Assembly: GCF_002979475.1 (NCBI RefSeq)
Contig: NZ_PCOY01000012.1
Coordinates: forward strand, 1-64,000
DNA from: Microbacterium sp. MYb62
Lineage (GTDB): Bacteria; Actinomycetota; Actinomycetes; Actinomycetales; Microbacteriaceae
Length of the DNA stretch: 64,000 nt
Direction: 5' to 3'
In this document: piece after piece, positions 10,158 through 19,648 of the stretch
Layout of the letters: every line of letters begins with the position of its first letter
How positions within the stretch are numbered: position 1 is the first letter of the stretch
Notes under the pieces: model-generated
What the model was told of the DNA's origin: nothing
Databases searched by the model: none
What the model saw: the letters and a program-made list of their open reading frames with translations, nothing else
Made by a program: the position numbers and the translations under genes

Positions 10158-10342
10158 TGGCCGCGCGACTGAAGGTCACGCAGATCAAGTCCAAGGTGAG
10201 CGAGAAGCAGAACCAGCGCGACACGCTGCGCAGCCTCGGTCTCAAGCGGATCGGTGACACCACCGTCCGCCCCGACGACGCGCAGACGCGCGGTTACGTC
10301 AAGACCGTCGCCCACCTCGTCAAGGTTGAGGAGATCGACTAA
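10157..10342 (+). CDS. rpmD: 50S ribosomal protein L30
   Basis: L30 is a small 50S protein near 5S rRNA. The 61-residue product, [20 protein letters not shown]..., has the conserved [20 protein letters not shown] block. The ATG at 10157 overlaps the rpsE stop (TGATG) and the stop overlaps rplO by 1 base. A longer in-frame upstream extension lies within rpsE and is not used. Confidence 0.97.
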   Translation: MAARLKVTQIKSKVSEKQNQRDTLRSLGLKRIGDTTVRPDDAQTRGYVKTVAHLVKVEEID

Positions 10343-10977
10343 TGGCTGAGAAGAACGAAGCCGTCGAGGCTGAGAAGGCCACGAAGAAGGCCGCTGCCCC
10401 CAAGGCTGCCGCCGAGAAGAAGCCGGCTGCGAAGAAGGCTCCGGCCAAGGCCGCAGCCGCCGATGCCAAGGCTGAGGCTCCTGCCAAGAAGCCGGCTGCC
10501 AAGAAGGCGGCGCCGAAGAAGGATGCTCCGGCATCCCGCCCCGGCGTGCTGAAGGTGCACCACCTGCGTCCGGTCCCCGGATCCAACACCGCCAAGACTC
10601 GCGTCGGCCGTGGTGAGGGCTCGAAGGGCAAGACCGCCGGTCGTGGCACCAAGGGCACAAAGGCCCGCAACACCGTTCGCGTCGGTTTCGAGGGTGGGCA
10701 GATGCCTCTGCACATGCGCACCCCGAAGCTGCGCGGGTTCAAGAACCCGTTCCGCGTGGAGTACCAGGTCGTGAACCTGGAGAAGCTCGCGGAGCTGTAC
10801 CCGAAGGGTGGCGACGTCACCATCGGCGACCTCGTCGCCAAGGGTGCCGTTCGCAAGAACGAGAAGGTCAAGGTTCTCGGAAACGGCGACATCGCCGTGA
10901 AGCTCACCGTTTCGGTCGACAAGGTCTCGGGTTCTGCCGAGCAGAAGATCGTCGCGGCAGGCGGATCCGTCAAGTAG
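10342..10977 (+). CDS. rplO: 50S ribosomal protein L15 with Lys/Ala N-terminal extension
   Basis: L15 is a late-assembling 50S protein. Its core ([13 protein letters not shown], then [17 protein letters not shown]) begins near residue 69. The first 68 residues are Lys/Ala/Glu-rich repeats such as [17 protein letters not shown], giving 211 residues instead of about 147. The extension resembles histone-H1-like tails and is probably disordered. It is the last gene before a clear terminator, so secY has its own transcription start here. Confidence 0.97.
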   Translation: MAEKNEAVEAEKATKKAAAPKAAAEKKPAAKKAPAKAAAADAKAEAPAKKPAAKKAAPKKDAPASRPGVLKVHHLRPVPGSNTAKTRVGRGEGSKGKTAGRGTKGTKARNTVRVGFEGGQMPLHMRTPKLRGFKNPFRVEYQVVNLEKLAELYPKGGDVTIGDLVAKGAVRKNEKVKVLGNGDIAVKLTVSVDKVSGSAEQKIVAAGGSVK

Positions 10978-10987
10978 CCGCAAGACG

Positions 10988-11016
10988 AGAGGGGCCGGAG
11001 ATTCTCCGGCCCCTCT
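10988..11016 (+). terminator. Intrinsic terminator after rplO
   Basis: A perfect 13-base stem (AGAGGGGCCGGAG at 10988-11000, complement at 11004-11016) encloses a 3-base loop and is followed by TGTGGTT. It separates the ribosomal cluster from secY-adk-map. Confidence 0.85.
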
Positions 11017-11160
11017 TGTGGTTGCACACTCCGAGACCTCGCTCTGGGGCCGCATCCGGCGGGCCTGGTATCGGTGGCGAATTCCGGGAACCCCGGTTTG
11101 CGTTACCCTGGTCTTTCAGCCGTCCTTCGGGAATCGGCAACCTTTTCAGGAGGAACGTCC

Positions 11161-12483
11161 TTGTTTAGCGCCATCGCGCGGATCTTCCGCACCCCCGACC
11201 TGCGTCGGAAGATCGGTTTCACCCTCGCCATCATCACGATCTACCGCCTCGGCTCCAACGTCCCGGCACCGTTCGTGAACTTCCCGAACGTCGAGGAGTG
11301 TCTCGCGGCGAACGCGGGCACCGAAGGCCTGCTCGGACTGGTCAACCTCTTCTCCGGCGGCGCCCTGCTGCAGCTGTCGATCTTCGCGCTCGGCGTCATG
11401 CCGTACATCACCGCGACGATCATCACGCAGCTCCTGCGCGTCGTCATCCCGCACTTCGAGGCGCTGCACAAGGAAGGACAGGCCGGACAGGCCCGTCTGA
11501 CCCAGTACACGCGTTACCTCACCATCGCGCTCGCGCTGCTCCAGTCGACGACGCTCGTCACCGTGGCCCGCACCGGGCAGCTCTTCGGCACGACCGATCT
11601 GGCGGCCTGCCAGCAGCTCCTCACGAACGACGTCTGGTGGGCACAGCTGCTCATCATCATGACCATGACGGCCGGAACCGGTCTCATCATGTGGTTCGCC
11701 GAGCTCGTCACCGAGCGCGGCATCGGCAACGGCATGTCGCTGCTCATCTTCACCTCGATCGCCGCGACGTTCCCCGGCGCGATGAGCCTGATCTGGCAGA
11801 CGAAGGGCTTCGAGGTCTTCCTGCTGGTGTTGCTCGTCGGAATCGTCGTCATGGGTCTCGTCGTCTTCGTCGAGCAATCGCAGCGGCGCATCCCGGTGCA
11901 GTACGCCAAGCGCATGGTCGGACGCCGCACGTACGGCGGCACCAACACCTACATCCCGATCAAGGTGAACATGGCGGGTGTGATCCCCGTGATCTTCGCG
12001 TCGTCGCTGCTCTACATCCCGGCGCTCATCGCCCAGTTCAACACCCCGCAGGACGGCTCGACGCCGGCCGCCTGGGTCACCTGGATCAGCGCGAACTTCA
12101 CGACGGGCAACAGCCCGGTCTACATGGCCGCGTACTTCCTGCTCATCATCGGCTTCACCTACTTCTACGTGGCGATCACGTTCAACCCGGTCGAGGTCGC
12201 AGACAACATGAAGAAGTACGGCGGGTTCATCCCGGGCATCCGCGCAGGACGCCCGACCGCCGAGTACCTCGACTACGTGCTCACGCGCATCACGCTTCCC
12301 GGCTCGCTGTACCTCGGTCTGATCGCGCTCATCCCGCTCATCGCTCTGGCCACCGTCGGCGCCAACCAGAACTTCCCGTTCGGTGGCGCGTCGATCCTCA
12401 TCATCGTGGGTGTGGGTCTCGAGACGGTCAAGCAGATCGATGCGCAGCTGCAGCAGCGACACTACGAAGGGCTCCTCCGATGA
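11161..12483 (+). CDS. secY: Protein translocase subunit SecY
   Basis: SecY is the channel of the Sec system in the cytoplasmic membrane. The 440-residue product has about ten membrane segments and the typical FNPVEVADNMKKYGGFIPGIR cytoplasmic loop. I chose the TTG at 11161 because a strong AGGAGG lies 7 bases upstream and the product then starts FSAIARIFRTPDLRRK, the usual N-terminus; an in-frame GTG at 11074 lacks this site. A TACCCT hexamer at 11104 may be the -10 of its promoter. Its stop overlaps adk by 4 bases. Confidence 0.97.
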   Translation: MFSAIARIFRTPDLRRKIGFTLAIITIYRLGSNVPAPFVNFPNVEECLAANAGTEGLLGLVNLFSGGALLQLSIFALGVMPYITATIITQLLRVVIPHFEALHKEGQAGQARLTQYTRYLTIALALLQSTTLVTVARTGQLFGTTDLAACQQLLTNDVWWAQLLIIMTMTAGTGLIMWFAELVTERGIGNGMSLLIFTSIAATFPGAMSLIWQTKGFEVFLLVLLVGIVVMGLVVFVEQSQRRIPVQYAKRMVGRRTYGGTNTYIPIKVNMAGVIPVIFASSLLYIPALIAQFNTPQDGSTPAAWVTWISANFTTGNSPVYMAAYFLLIIGFTYFYVAITFNPVEVADNMKKYGGFIPGIRAGRPTAEYLDYVLTRITLPGSLYLGLIALIPLIALATVGANQNFPFGGASILIIVGVGLETVKQIDAQLQQRHYEGLLR

Positions 12484-13085
12484 CAGCATCCGCACGTCTT
12501 CTCATCGTCGGCCCGCAGGGCTCCGGCAAGGGCACGCAGGGCGTGCGCATCGCCGAGTCCTACGGCATCCCGGTCGTCTCGACCGGCGACATCTTCCGCG
12601 CGAACATCAAGGAGGGGACGCCCCTCGGCCAGCAGGTCACCGCGATCCTCGACAAGGGTGACCTCGTTCCGGACGAGCTGACGAGCGAGATCGTGCGCGA
12701 CCGGCTGTCGCAAGACGACGCGGCCCAGGGCTTCCTGCTCGACGGCTACCCGCGCAACACGGCGCAGGTCGGGCACCTCGAGTCGTTCCTCGCCGAGCGG
12801 GGTGAGGCGCTCGACGCCGTCATCCTCCTCGACGTGCCGCGCGAGGAGAGCCTGGAGCGTCTCACACTCCGCGCCACCGAGCAGGGCCGTTCGGATGACA
12901 CGCCGGAGGCCATCGGCCACCGTCTCGACATCTACGAGCGGGAGACCGCTCCGATCCTCGAGGTCTACGGCGCCAAGGGCATCGTCGACCGCATCGACGG
13001 CGTCGGCTCGCTCGACGAGATCACCGAGCGGATCTCGCAGGCTCTCGCCGCACGAGGCCTGCGTCTCGCGGCATCAGCTTCCTGA
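12480..13085 (+). CDS. adk: Adenylate kinase (short form)
   Basis: Adenylate kinase converts AMP and ATP to 2 ADP in the cytoplasm. The 201-residue product has the P-loop GPQGSGKGT (residues 10-18), the AMP-binding STGDIFRAN segment and the DGYPRN motif. The LID is the short form without a four-Cys zinc site, as usual in Actinobacteria. The ATG overlaps secY by 4 bases. An upstream in-frame extension is the antisense-like reading of secY and is not real. Confidence 0.97.
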   Translation: MTASARLLIVGPQGSGKGTQGVRIAESYGIPVVSTGDIFRANIKEGTPLGQQVTAILDKGDLVPDELTSEIVRDRLSQDDAAQGFLLDGYPRNTAQVGHLESFLAERGEALDAVILLDVPREESLERLTLRATEQGRSDDTPEAIGHRLDIYERETAPILEVYGAKGIVDRIDGVGSLDEITERISQALAARGLRLAASAS

Positions 13086-13086
13086 G

Positions 13087-13938
13087 ATGTTCCGCCGGTC
13101 GATCTACAAGACCCCGACGCAGCTGCGGGCGATGGTGGAGCCAGGGCTCATCACGGCCGCGGCGCTCGACGCCGTCCGTCCGCTGATCGCCGCCGGCGTC
13201 ACGACTCTCGAGCTGGATGCGGTGGCGAACCGCACGATCCTGGACAGGGGAGCGGAGTCGAACTTCCAGCTGGTGCGGGGCTACAGCCACACGACGTGCA
13301 TCTCGGTGAACGAGCAGGTCGTCCACGGCATCCCCGGCGAGCGGGTGCTCGAGCCCGGTGACATCGTCTCGATCGACTGCGGTGCGCAGTTCCGCGGATG
13401 GAACGGCGACAGCGCCATCACCGTCGTCGTCCCCGACCCCGAGCGCCCCGAGTTGGTCGCCCGTCGCGAGGAGCTCTCCCGCGTCACCGAAGGATCCATG
13501 TGGGCGGGGATCGCTGCGATGGCCTCCGTGTCGTCCATCGACGAGATCGGTGCGGCCATCCAGGCGTACATCGAGGCGCAGGGGCCGTCCACGGTCTCCG
13601 GCGAGCCCTACGGCATCCTCCGTGAGTATGTCGGCCATGGCATCGGTCGCAAGATGCACGAGGCGCCCAGCGTCTTCAACTACCGCACTCCGGACCGGGG
13701 TGAGGATGTGAAGCCCGGTCTCGTGCTCGCTATCGAGCCCATGGTCACCGCAGGCGGCGAGGCGACGTTCATCGAAGAGGATGACTGGACCGTCACGACG
13801 GTGGACGGCACGGACGGCTCCCATTGGGAACATAGCGTCGCCCTGCATGATGGTGGTATCTGGGTGCTCACCGCGCCCGATGGCGGAAGAGCCGGACTCG
13901 CCCCATTCGGGATCGAGCCTCGAGAGATCGGAAAGTAA
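13087..13938 (+). CDS. map: Type I methionine aminopeptidase
   Basis: Removes the initiator methionine from nascent proteins, using two metal ions. The 283-residue product has all five ligands: D97 (SIDCGA), D108 (NGDSA), H184 (GHGIG), E217 (IEPM) and E249 (EHSVAL). H80, in VNEQVVHGIP, is the usual substrate-side histidine. The gene starts 1 base after adk and overlaps the next gene by 1 base (TAATG). Confidence 0.97.
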   Translation: MFRRSIYKTPTQLRAMVEPGLITAAALDAVRPLIAAGVTTLELDAVANRTILDRGAESNFQLVRGYSHTTCISVNEQVVHGIPGERVLEPGDIVSIDCGAQFRGWNGDSAITVVVPDPERPELVARREELSRVTEGSMWAGIAAMASVSSIDEIGAAIQAYIEAQGPSTVSGEPYGILREYVGHGIGRKMHEAPSVFNYRTPDRGEDVKPGLVLAIEPMVTAGGEATFIEEDDWTVTTVDGTDGSHWEHSVALHDGGIWVLTAPDGGRAGLAPFGIEPREIGK

Positions 13939-14597
13939 TGGCAGCGGCGAAGAGCAACACCAACTGGTTCGCGATCGGCGTCTCCATCGCCGTGGTCGTG
14001 GTGCTGGTAGCGATCGGTGGACTCGTGGTGTTCCTCAACAGTCAGGCCACGGCTCCCGGAGCAGCGCCTCAGAGCGACATCATCAACGAGGAGACGGGCG
14101 CCATCACCTTCGGCGACGGCGAGGACACGGTCGACACGTACGTCGACTTCATGTGCCCGATCTGCGGTGACTTCGAAGACGCCTATGGCGAGCAGCTGCA
14201 GAACGCGGCGGCCGATGGCGACATCACGCTGAACATCCACCCCATCTCGATCCTCGACCGCTACTCGGCCGGCGGAGAGTACTCCTCCCGCTCGGCGGGC
14301 GCCATGTACTGCGTCGCCGCCGAAGAGCCGAACGCGGCGCTCGACTACTTCAACCTGCTCTTCACGAACCAGCCCGACGAGGGGACGACCGGTCTGACGA
14401 ACGACCAGCTGTCCGACCTCGCGACACAGGCGGGGGCGGAAGCGGCGACCAGCTGCATCGCCGACGGCACGTACGAGAAGTTCACCCGCGACCAGGCGGT
14501 CGCGCACGAGATCAAGGGCACGCCGACCGTCGAGGTCAACGGTGAGCGCCTCGACAACGCCGACATCGCCGCATCGTTCGCGAAGCTCTTCGGTTGA
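13938..14597 (+). CDS. Membrane-anchored DsbA-family thioredoxin-fold protein
   Basis: A 219-residue protein with one N-terminal membrane segment (about residues 10-33) followed by an extracytoplasmic thioredoxin-like domain. The redox motif is CPIC (C73-C76) after YVDFM, and the cis-proline loop is GTPTV near residue 195, as in DsbA-like oxidoreductases of Actinobacteria. It probably forms or isomerises disulfides in exported proteins. It is coupled to map by TAATG. Confidence 0.9.
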   Translation: MAAAKSNTNWFAIGVSIAVVVVLVAIGGLVVFLNSQATAPGAAPQSDIINEETGAITFGDGEDTVDTYVDFMCPICGDFEDAYGEQLQNAAADGDITLNIHPISILDRYSAGGEYSSRSAGAMYCVAAEEPNAALDYFNLLFTNQPDEGTTGLTNDQLSDLATQAGAEAATSCIADGTYEKFTRDQAVAHEIKGTPTVEVNGERLDNADIAASFAKLFG

Positions 14598-14654
14598 GCC
14601 GATCGCCATCGCATCCTGTGGGGGAGGGCCGCTCCCTCGCCGGAGGTCGCCAAG

Positions 14655-14683
14655 TTGCCGGATGCGGTGTCGTCGGATAACAT
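14655..14683 (+). promoter_or_regulatory. Promoter for infA-rpmJ and downstream genes
   Basis: TTGCCG (14655-14660), exactly 17 bases, then TAACAT (14678-14683) matches a sigma-A promoter well. It gives a leader of about 100 bases to infA. A small GAGGG/CCCTC hairpin at 14624-14638, upstream of it, may end the map-DsbA transcript. Confidence 0.7.
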
Positions 14684-14789
14684 AGATCTTTGGTGCTTTG
14701 TGCCTTGATTCGGCGTGTCCGGCGGCGCAGCACCACAAACCCAATCACCCACCGCAGATCGACCGATCTGCAGAAGCGTCAGCGAGGCT

Positions 14790-15011
14790 ATGGCTAAGAA
14801 AGACGGTGTCATCGAGATCGAGGGCGTGATCTCCGAGGCTCTGCCCAACGCGATGTTCCGCGTTGAGCTCAGCAACGGGCACAAGGTCCTTGCAACGATC
14901 TCCGGCAAGATGCGGCAGAACTACATCCGCATCATCCCCGAGGACCGTGTGGTCGTGGAGCTCAGCCCCTACGACCTGACCCGCGGCCGTATCGTCTACC
15001 GCTACCGCTGA
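14790..15011 (+). CDS. infA: Translation initiation factor IF-1
   Basis: IF-1 occupies the A site of the 30S subunit during initiation. The 73-residue OB-fold product ([20 protein letters not shown] to [11 protein letters not shown]) is canonical. The ATG at 14790 follows GCGAGG; the in-frame start at 14715 gives a non-homologous extension. Confidence 0.98.
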   Translation: MAKKDGVIEIEGVISEALPNAMFRVELSNGHKVLATISGKMRQNYIRIIPEDRVVVELSPYDLTRGRIVYRYR

Positions 15012-15075
15012 TCGGTCGAGAAGTAACGGCCTGCCCCACCTCGGGGCGGTACGAAGACAGCGAACAGGAAACATC

Positions 15076-15192
15076 ATGAAGGTCAACCCCAGCGTCAAGC
15101 CCATCTGCGATCACTGCAAGGTGATCCGCCGTCACGGCCGCGTCATGGTGATCTGCAAGAGCAACCCGCGTCACAAGCAGCGCCAGGGCTGA
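15076..15192 (+). CDS. rpmJ: 50S ribosomal protein L36 (zinc form)
   Basis: A 38-residue protein, [20 protein letters not shown]..., with the zinc ligands C11, C14, C27 and H33. This is the zinc-binding (C+) L36 encoded beside infA. It is preceded by ACAGGAAAC. Confidence 0.97.
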   Translation: MKVNPSVKPICDHCKVIRRHGRVMVICKSNPRHKQRQG

Positions 15193-15369
15193 GCCCCGGC
15201 GGGCTCGCCGACCTGGTCGGCGGCCCGAGCTGCGCGGCATCGCTCACGCACATCTCACAACTGAACACACACAACGGCAGGATCAGAACCCGCGGAAGCG
15301 GGGGACACCTCGGGCGGAGGCCCGGGCACCGATCCTGTTCCATACCTCCACAACACCCAGGAGAACCGC

Positions 15370-15744
<375 letters not shown>

Positions 15745-15775
15745 GCGCGGCCCCAGGGACTAGGAGAACACTTTC

Positions 15776-16174
15776 ATGGCTGCACCCAAGGCCGCCGCGC
15801 GCAAGCCGCGCCGCAAGGAAAAGAAGAACATCGCGCTGGGCCAGGCCCACATCAAGTCGACGTTCAACAACACGATCGTCTCGATCACCGACCCGTCCGG
15901 CGCCGTCATCGCCTGGGCTTCGTCGGGTGGCGTGGGCTTCAAGGGCTCGCGCAAGTCGACCCCGTACGCCGCCGGCATGGCTGCCGAGTCCGCAGCCCGC
16001 CAGGCTGCGGAGCACGGCGTCAAGAAGGTCGACGTCCTCGTGAAGGGTCCGGGCTCCGGCCGCGAGACCGCGATCCGCTCGCTGCAGGCCGCCGGCCTCG
16101 AGGTGGGTTCGATCCAGGACGTCACCCCGCAGGCGCACAACGGCTGCCGCCCGCCGAAGCGCCGCCGCGTCTGA
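15776..16174 (+). CDS. rpsK: 30S ribosomal protein S11
   Basis: S11 forms the platform of the 30S subunit at the mRNA exit. The 132-residue product has the conserved [18 protein letters not shown] block and ends with [16 protein letters not shown]. No rpsD gene follows; instead there is a perfect 13-base inverted repeat and then rpoA. Confidence 0.98.
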   Translation: MAAPKAAARKPRRKEKKNIALGQAHIKSTFNNTIVSITDPSGAVIAWASSGGVGFKGSRKSTPYAAGMAAESAARQAAEHGVKKVDVLVKGPGSGRETAIRSLQAAGLEVGSIQDVTPQAHNGCRPPKRRRV

Positions 16175-16182
16175 TACGCGCC

Positions 16183-16220
16183 TCGAGCCGCTCGGCCCCT
16201 TCGCGGTCCGAGCGGCTCGA
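16183..16220. repeat. Perfect inverted repeat between rpsK and rpoA
   Basis: TCGAGCCGCTCGG (16183-16195) pairs perfectly with 16208-16220 around a 12-base loop. It lies 8 bases after the rpsK stop, at the place where rpsD is found in many alpha operons. There is no T-tract, so it may be an attenuator, an RNA-processing site or a stabiliser rather than a full terminator. Confidence 0.75.
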
Positions 16221-16308
16221 CGCCCGCGTACGGGCATCGACTTCCACAACTCAAGACCTCACCCCACCACATGTCATATAGCGGGCATGTGATCGAAAGG
16301 AACACAGA

Positions 16309-17298
16309 GTGCTTATTGCACAGCGTCCCACACTGACCGAGGAAAAGATCGTCGAGAACCGTAGCCGGTTCATCATCGAGCCTCTGGAGCCCGGCTTCGG
16401 TTACACGATCGGCAACGCGCTGCGCCGCAGCCTGCTGTCGTCGATCCCCGGTGCTGCTGTCACCAGCGTTCGCATCGACGGCGTGCTGCACGAGTTCAGC
16501 ACCATCCCCGGCGTGAAGGAGGATGTCACCGAGATCATCCTCAACATCAAGCAGCTCGTCGTCTCGTCCGAGCGCGATGAGCCCATCACGGCGTACCTGC
16601 GCAAGACCGGTTCGGGCGAAGTCACCGCCGCCGACATCTCGGCTCCGGCCGGTGTCGAGGTGCAGAACCCCGAGCTCGTCATCGCGACGCTGAACGACAC
16701 CGCGAAGTTCGAGCTCGAGCTCACGATCGAGCGTGGCCGTGGCTACGTCTCGGCGACGCAGAACCGCAATGAGTACGCCGAGGCCGGTCAGATCCCGATC
16801 GACTCGATCTACTCGCCGGTCCTGAAGGTCAGCTACCGCGTCGACGCGACCCGTGCCGGGGAGCGCACCGACTTCGACAAGCTCGTCCTCGACGTCGAGA
16901 CCAAGTCGGCGATCAGCCCCCGCGACGCCGTCGCTTCGGCTGCCAAGACGCTCACCGAGCTGTTCGGTCTCGCCCGCGAGCTGAACGTCGAGGCCGAGGG
17001 CATCGAGATCGGCCCGGCGCCGGTGGAGGCAGTGAACTCCAGCGAGCTGTCGATGCCGATCGAAGACCTCGACCTGTCGGTCCGCTCGTACAACTGCCTG
17101 AAGCGTGAGGGCATCAACACCGTTTCCGAGCTCGTCGCCCTGTCGGAGACGCAGCTCATGAACATCCGCAATTTCGGCCAGAAGTCGGTCGACGAGGTGC
17201 GCGACAAGCTCATCTCGCTCGGTCTGTCGCTCAAGGATTCGGTGCCCGGTTTCGACGGCGCCCACTTCTACGGCGGCAGCGAAGACGAGTCCTTCTGA
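16309..17298 (+). CDS. rpoA: DNA-directed RNA polymerase subunit alpha
   Basis: The alpha subunit nucleates RNA polymerase assembly, and its C-terminal domain contacts UP elements and activators. The 329-residue product has the N-terminal domain ([18 protein letters not shown] at about residues 29-46) and the C-terminal domain ([20 protein letters not shown], then [11 protein letters not shown]). It starts with GTG behind GAAAGGA. Confidence 0.98.
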   Translation: MLIAQRPTLTEEKIVENRSRFIIEPLEPGFGYTIGNALRRSLLSSIPGAAVTSVRIDGVLHEFSTIPGVKEDVTEIILNIKQLVVSSERDEPITAYLRKTGSGEVTAADISAPAGVEVQNPELVIATLNDTAKFELELTIERGRGYVSATQNRNEYAEAGQIPIDSIYSPVLKVSYRVDATRAGERTDFDKLVLDVETKSAISPRDAVASAAKTLTELFGLARELNVEAEGIEIGPAPVEAVNSSELSMPIEDLDLSVRSYNCLKREGINTVSELVALSETQLMNIRNFGQKSVDEVRDKLISLGLSLKDSVPGFDGAHFYGGSEDESF

Positions 17299-17331
17299 TA
17301 CCCGACCTTTCTGACCAGGAGTTAGACGATT

Positions 17332-17901
17332 ATGCCCAAGCCCACTAAGGGTCCCCGCCTCGGAGGCGGCCCCGCACACGAGCGCCTCATGCTTGCCAAC
17401 CTCGCGGCGGCGCTCTACACCCACAAGTCGATCAAGACGACCGAGACCAAGGCCAAGCGCCTTCGCCCGCTCGCCGAGCGTCTGATCACCTTCGCCAAGC
17501 GTGGCGACCTGCACGCGCGTCGTCGCGTGCTGTCGGTCATCGGTGACAAGGAAGTCGTGCACATCCTGTTCTCCGAGATCGCGCCGCTCGTCGCCGAGCG
17601 CGAGGGTGGCTACACCCGCATCACGAAGGTCGGCAACCGCAAGGGCGACAACGCTCCGATGGCCGTGATCGAGCTCGTTCTCGAGCCCGTCACCCCGAAG
17701 GCGAAGTCGACCAAGAAGGCTGCTGCGGCGCCGAAGGCCGAGAAGGCTGAGAAGGCTGAGAAGCCGGCCGAGGTCGTCGAGGAGGCCCCTGCGGAGGAGG
17801 CTCCCGTCGAGGAGGCCGCCGACGCCGGCGCCGAGTCGCAGGCCGAGGGCGAAGCAGCCGAGGCTGCCGCCGAGGACGCTGTCGAGAAGAAGTCCGAGTA
17901 A
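17332..17901 (+). CDS. rplQ: 50S ribosomal protein L17 with acidic tail
   Basis: L17 lies near the tunnel exit. The conserved part ([21 protein letters not shown] to about residue 120) is followed by a tail that is first Lys/Ala-rich and then strongly Glu/Ala-rich (about residues 125-189). The product has 189 residues against about 127 in E. coli. It is the last gene of the alpha cluster; a strong terminator follows 12 bases later. Confidence 0.98.
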   Translation: MPKPTKGPRLGGGPAHERLMLANLAAALYTHKSIKTTETKAKRLRPLAERLITFAKRGDLHARRRVLSVIGDKEVVHILFSEIAPLVAEREGGYTRITKVGNRKGDNAPMAVIELVLEPVTPKAKSTKKAAAAPKAEKAEKAEKPAEVVEEAPAEEAPVEEAADAGAESQAEGEAAEAAAEDAVEKKSE

Positions 17902-17913
17902 GGACCTCGCTCA

Positions 17914-17955
17914 CGAAGAAGCCCGCCATCCCTTTCGGGGTGGCGGGCTTCTTCG
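17914..17955. terminator. Terminator between rplQ and the convergent acyl-CoA ligase
   Basis: A 19-base stem (17914-17932 with 17937-17955; one G-T pair) around TTTC: CGAAGAAGCCCGCCATCCC pairs with its near complement. A-rich and T-rich flanks on both sides make it a plausible bidirectional terminator. Confidence 0.9.
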
Positions 17956-17981
17956 TCTGCGTCGTGCGCCGGCCGCGATTC

Positions 17982-19556
17982 TCAGCGCGCCCGAAGATCC
18001 TTGCGGAGGATCTTCCCCGAGCTGGACTTGGGGATCACGTCGATGAACTCCACCTGTCGCACCTTCTCGTGCGGGGCGACGTGCGCGGCGACATGTGCCA
18101 TCACCGCGTCCGCATCGAGTTCGGCACCGGGCTGACGCACGACGAAGGCCTTCGGAACCTCCTGCCCGTCGTCGTCGAGGGCGCCGATCACGGCCGCATC
18201 GGCGATGGCGGGATGCTCGAGGAGCACCGCCTCCAGTACGGCGGGCGCGACCTGATAGCCCTTGTACTTGATGAGCTCCTTGAGTCGATCGACGATGCGA
18301 TAGATGCCGTCGTGGGTGACGGTCGCGACATCACCGGTGTGCAGCCAGCCGTCGGCGTCGAGCATCTCGGCCGTGGCATCCGGGCGGTTGAGGTATCCGA
18401 CCATCACCTGGGGACCGCGCACCCACAGCTCCCCGGGCTCACTCGCGCCCTCCGCGGGCACGGCCACGTCCGCACCCGAGTCGGGATCGACGAGTCGCGC
18501 CTCGGTGTTCGGCACGAGTGGGCCGATGGTCGAGCGGTCGATGTCGGTGCGTGCCTCGGAGATGAGGTTCACGGCGGGGCTGGTCTCGGTCATGCCGTAT
18601 CCCTGCGTGACGATGCAGTCGAGCCGCTTCGCGACCGCTGACGCGAGTGCGCCGTCGAGAGGGGCCGCACCGGAGAAGATGACCTTGATCGCCGAGAGGT
18701 CGTACTGGTCGACGATCGGGTGCTTCGCGAGGGCGACGGCGATCGGGGGAGCGACGAACACCCAGGTGGTGCGGTGCTCCGCGATGATGCGCAGGAACTC
18801 GGGGAGGTCGAACTTCGGCATCGTGACGAGTCCGGCGCGCTGACGCAGAGCGAAGTTCAGCAGCACGGTCATGCCGTAGATGTGGAAGAAGGGCAGCACG
18901 GCCAGCACGCGGTCACTCGCATCGACGCCGAGGACGGGACGGCACTGGGAGACGTTGGCCACCAGATTCCTGTGGGTGAGCATCACGCCCTTCGGACGCC
19001 CCGTCGTTCCCGAGGAGTAGGGGAGGACGGCGAGATGGGTCGCGGGGTCGAAGGACACGTCCGGAGCCGGATGGCCTTCGCCGAGGAGTGCGGGAAGCGA
19101 CGGGTGGCCGTCGACGCCGTCGAGGACGATGACGTGGTCGGCGTCGAGGCCGAGCCGGTCCGCAGCTGCCTGCGCACCCGGGAGCAGCGGGGAGACGGTC
19201 ACGAGCCAGGTCGCACCGGCATCGGTGAGCTGGTTCGCGATCTCATCTGCGGTGTAGAGGGAGTTGATGGTGGTGGCCGTCGCCCCAGAGCGGAGGATGC
19301 CGTGGAACACGGTGGCGAACGCCGGGACGTTCGGGCACAGCACGCCGACCGTCGTGCCGACGCCGACCCCGCGTGCGGCGAGTGCGCCGGCGAACAGATC
19401 GATCTGTCCGACCAGCTGTCGATACGTGGTGATCGCCCCGCTCACCCCGTCGATGAGGGCGATGGTGTCCAGTTCGGCGTCGGAGAGATCGCCGAACAGG
19501 AACTCGTGGATGGAGACCTCGGGGATCTCCACATCGGGATAGGTACTGCGAACCAT
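17982..19556 (-). CDS. Acyl-CoA ligase, 4-coumarate-CoA ligase-like (AMP-dependent synthetase)
   Basis: This enzyme activates a carboxylic acid with ATP to an acyl-adenylate and then to the CoA thioester. The 524-residue product has the phosphate-binding motif YSSGTTGRPKGVM, the QGYGMTETSPAVN motif, the hinge segment DGIYRIVDRLKELIKYKGYQVAP and the catalytic lysine in PKSSSGKILRK near the C-terminus. The ATG at 19556 follows GAAGGAG; a longer in-frame start at 19625 is less likely. It lies 92 bases downstream of the fused membrane regulator on the same strand, so the two may be cotranscribed. The substrate cannot be told from sequence. Confidence 0.88.
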   Translation of the reverse strand: MVRSTYPDVEIPEVSIHEFLFGDLSDAELDTIALIDGVSGAITTYRQLVGQIDLFAGALAARGVGVGTTVGVLCPNVPAFATVFHGILRSGATATTINSLYTADEIANQLTDAGATWLVTVSPLLPGAQAAADRLGLDADHVIVLDGVDGHPSLPALLGEGHPAPDVSFDPATHLAVLPYSSGTTGRPKGVMLTHRNLVANVSQCRPVLGVDASDRVLAVLPFFHIYGMTVLLNFALRQRAGLVTMPKFDLPEFLRIIAEHRTTWVFVAPPIAVALAKHPIVDQYDLSAIKVIFSGAAPLDGALASAVAKRLDCIVTQGYGMTETSPAVNLISEARTDIDRSTIGPLVPNTEARLVDPDSGADVAVPAEGASEPGELWVRGPQVMVGYLNRPDATAEMLDADGWLHTGDVATVTHDGIYRIVDRLKELIKYKGYQVAPAVLEAVLLEHPAIADAAVIGALDDDGQEVPKAFVVRQPGAELDADAVMAHVAAHVAPHEKVRQVEFIDVIPKSSSGKILRKDLRAR

Positions 19557-19648
19557 GAGATCTCCTTCGATCCGGGCAGGCTGACGTCGTCGTCGAATGC
19601 GATCCAGTGTCGCACACAATGGCACTGCGTCCCAGGGGTGTGATCGGG

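Noticed and set aside
11074..11160. An N-terminally extended SecY starting at the GTG at 11074
   Set aside because: The TTG at 11161 has a strong AGGAGG seven bases upstream and gives the normal SecY N-terminus.
14598..14789. A tRNA or small RNA gene before infA
   Set aside because: No cloverleaf could be drawn; the region is explained by a small hairpin and the infA promoter.
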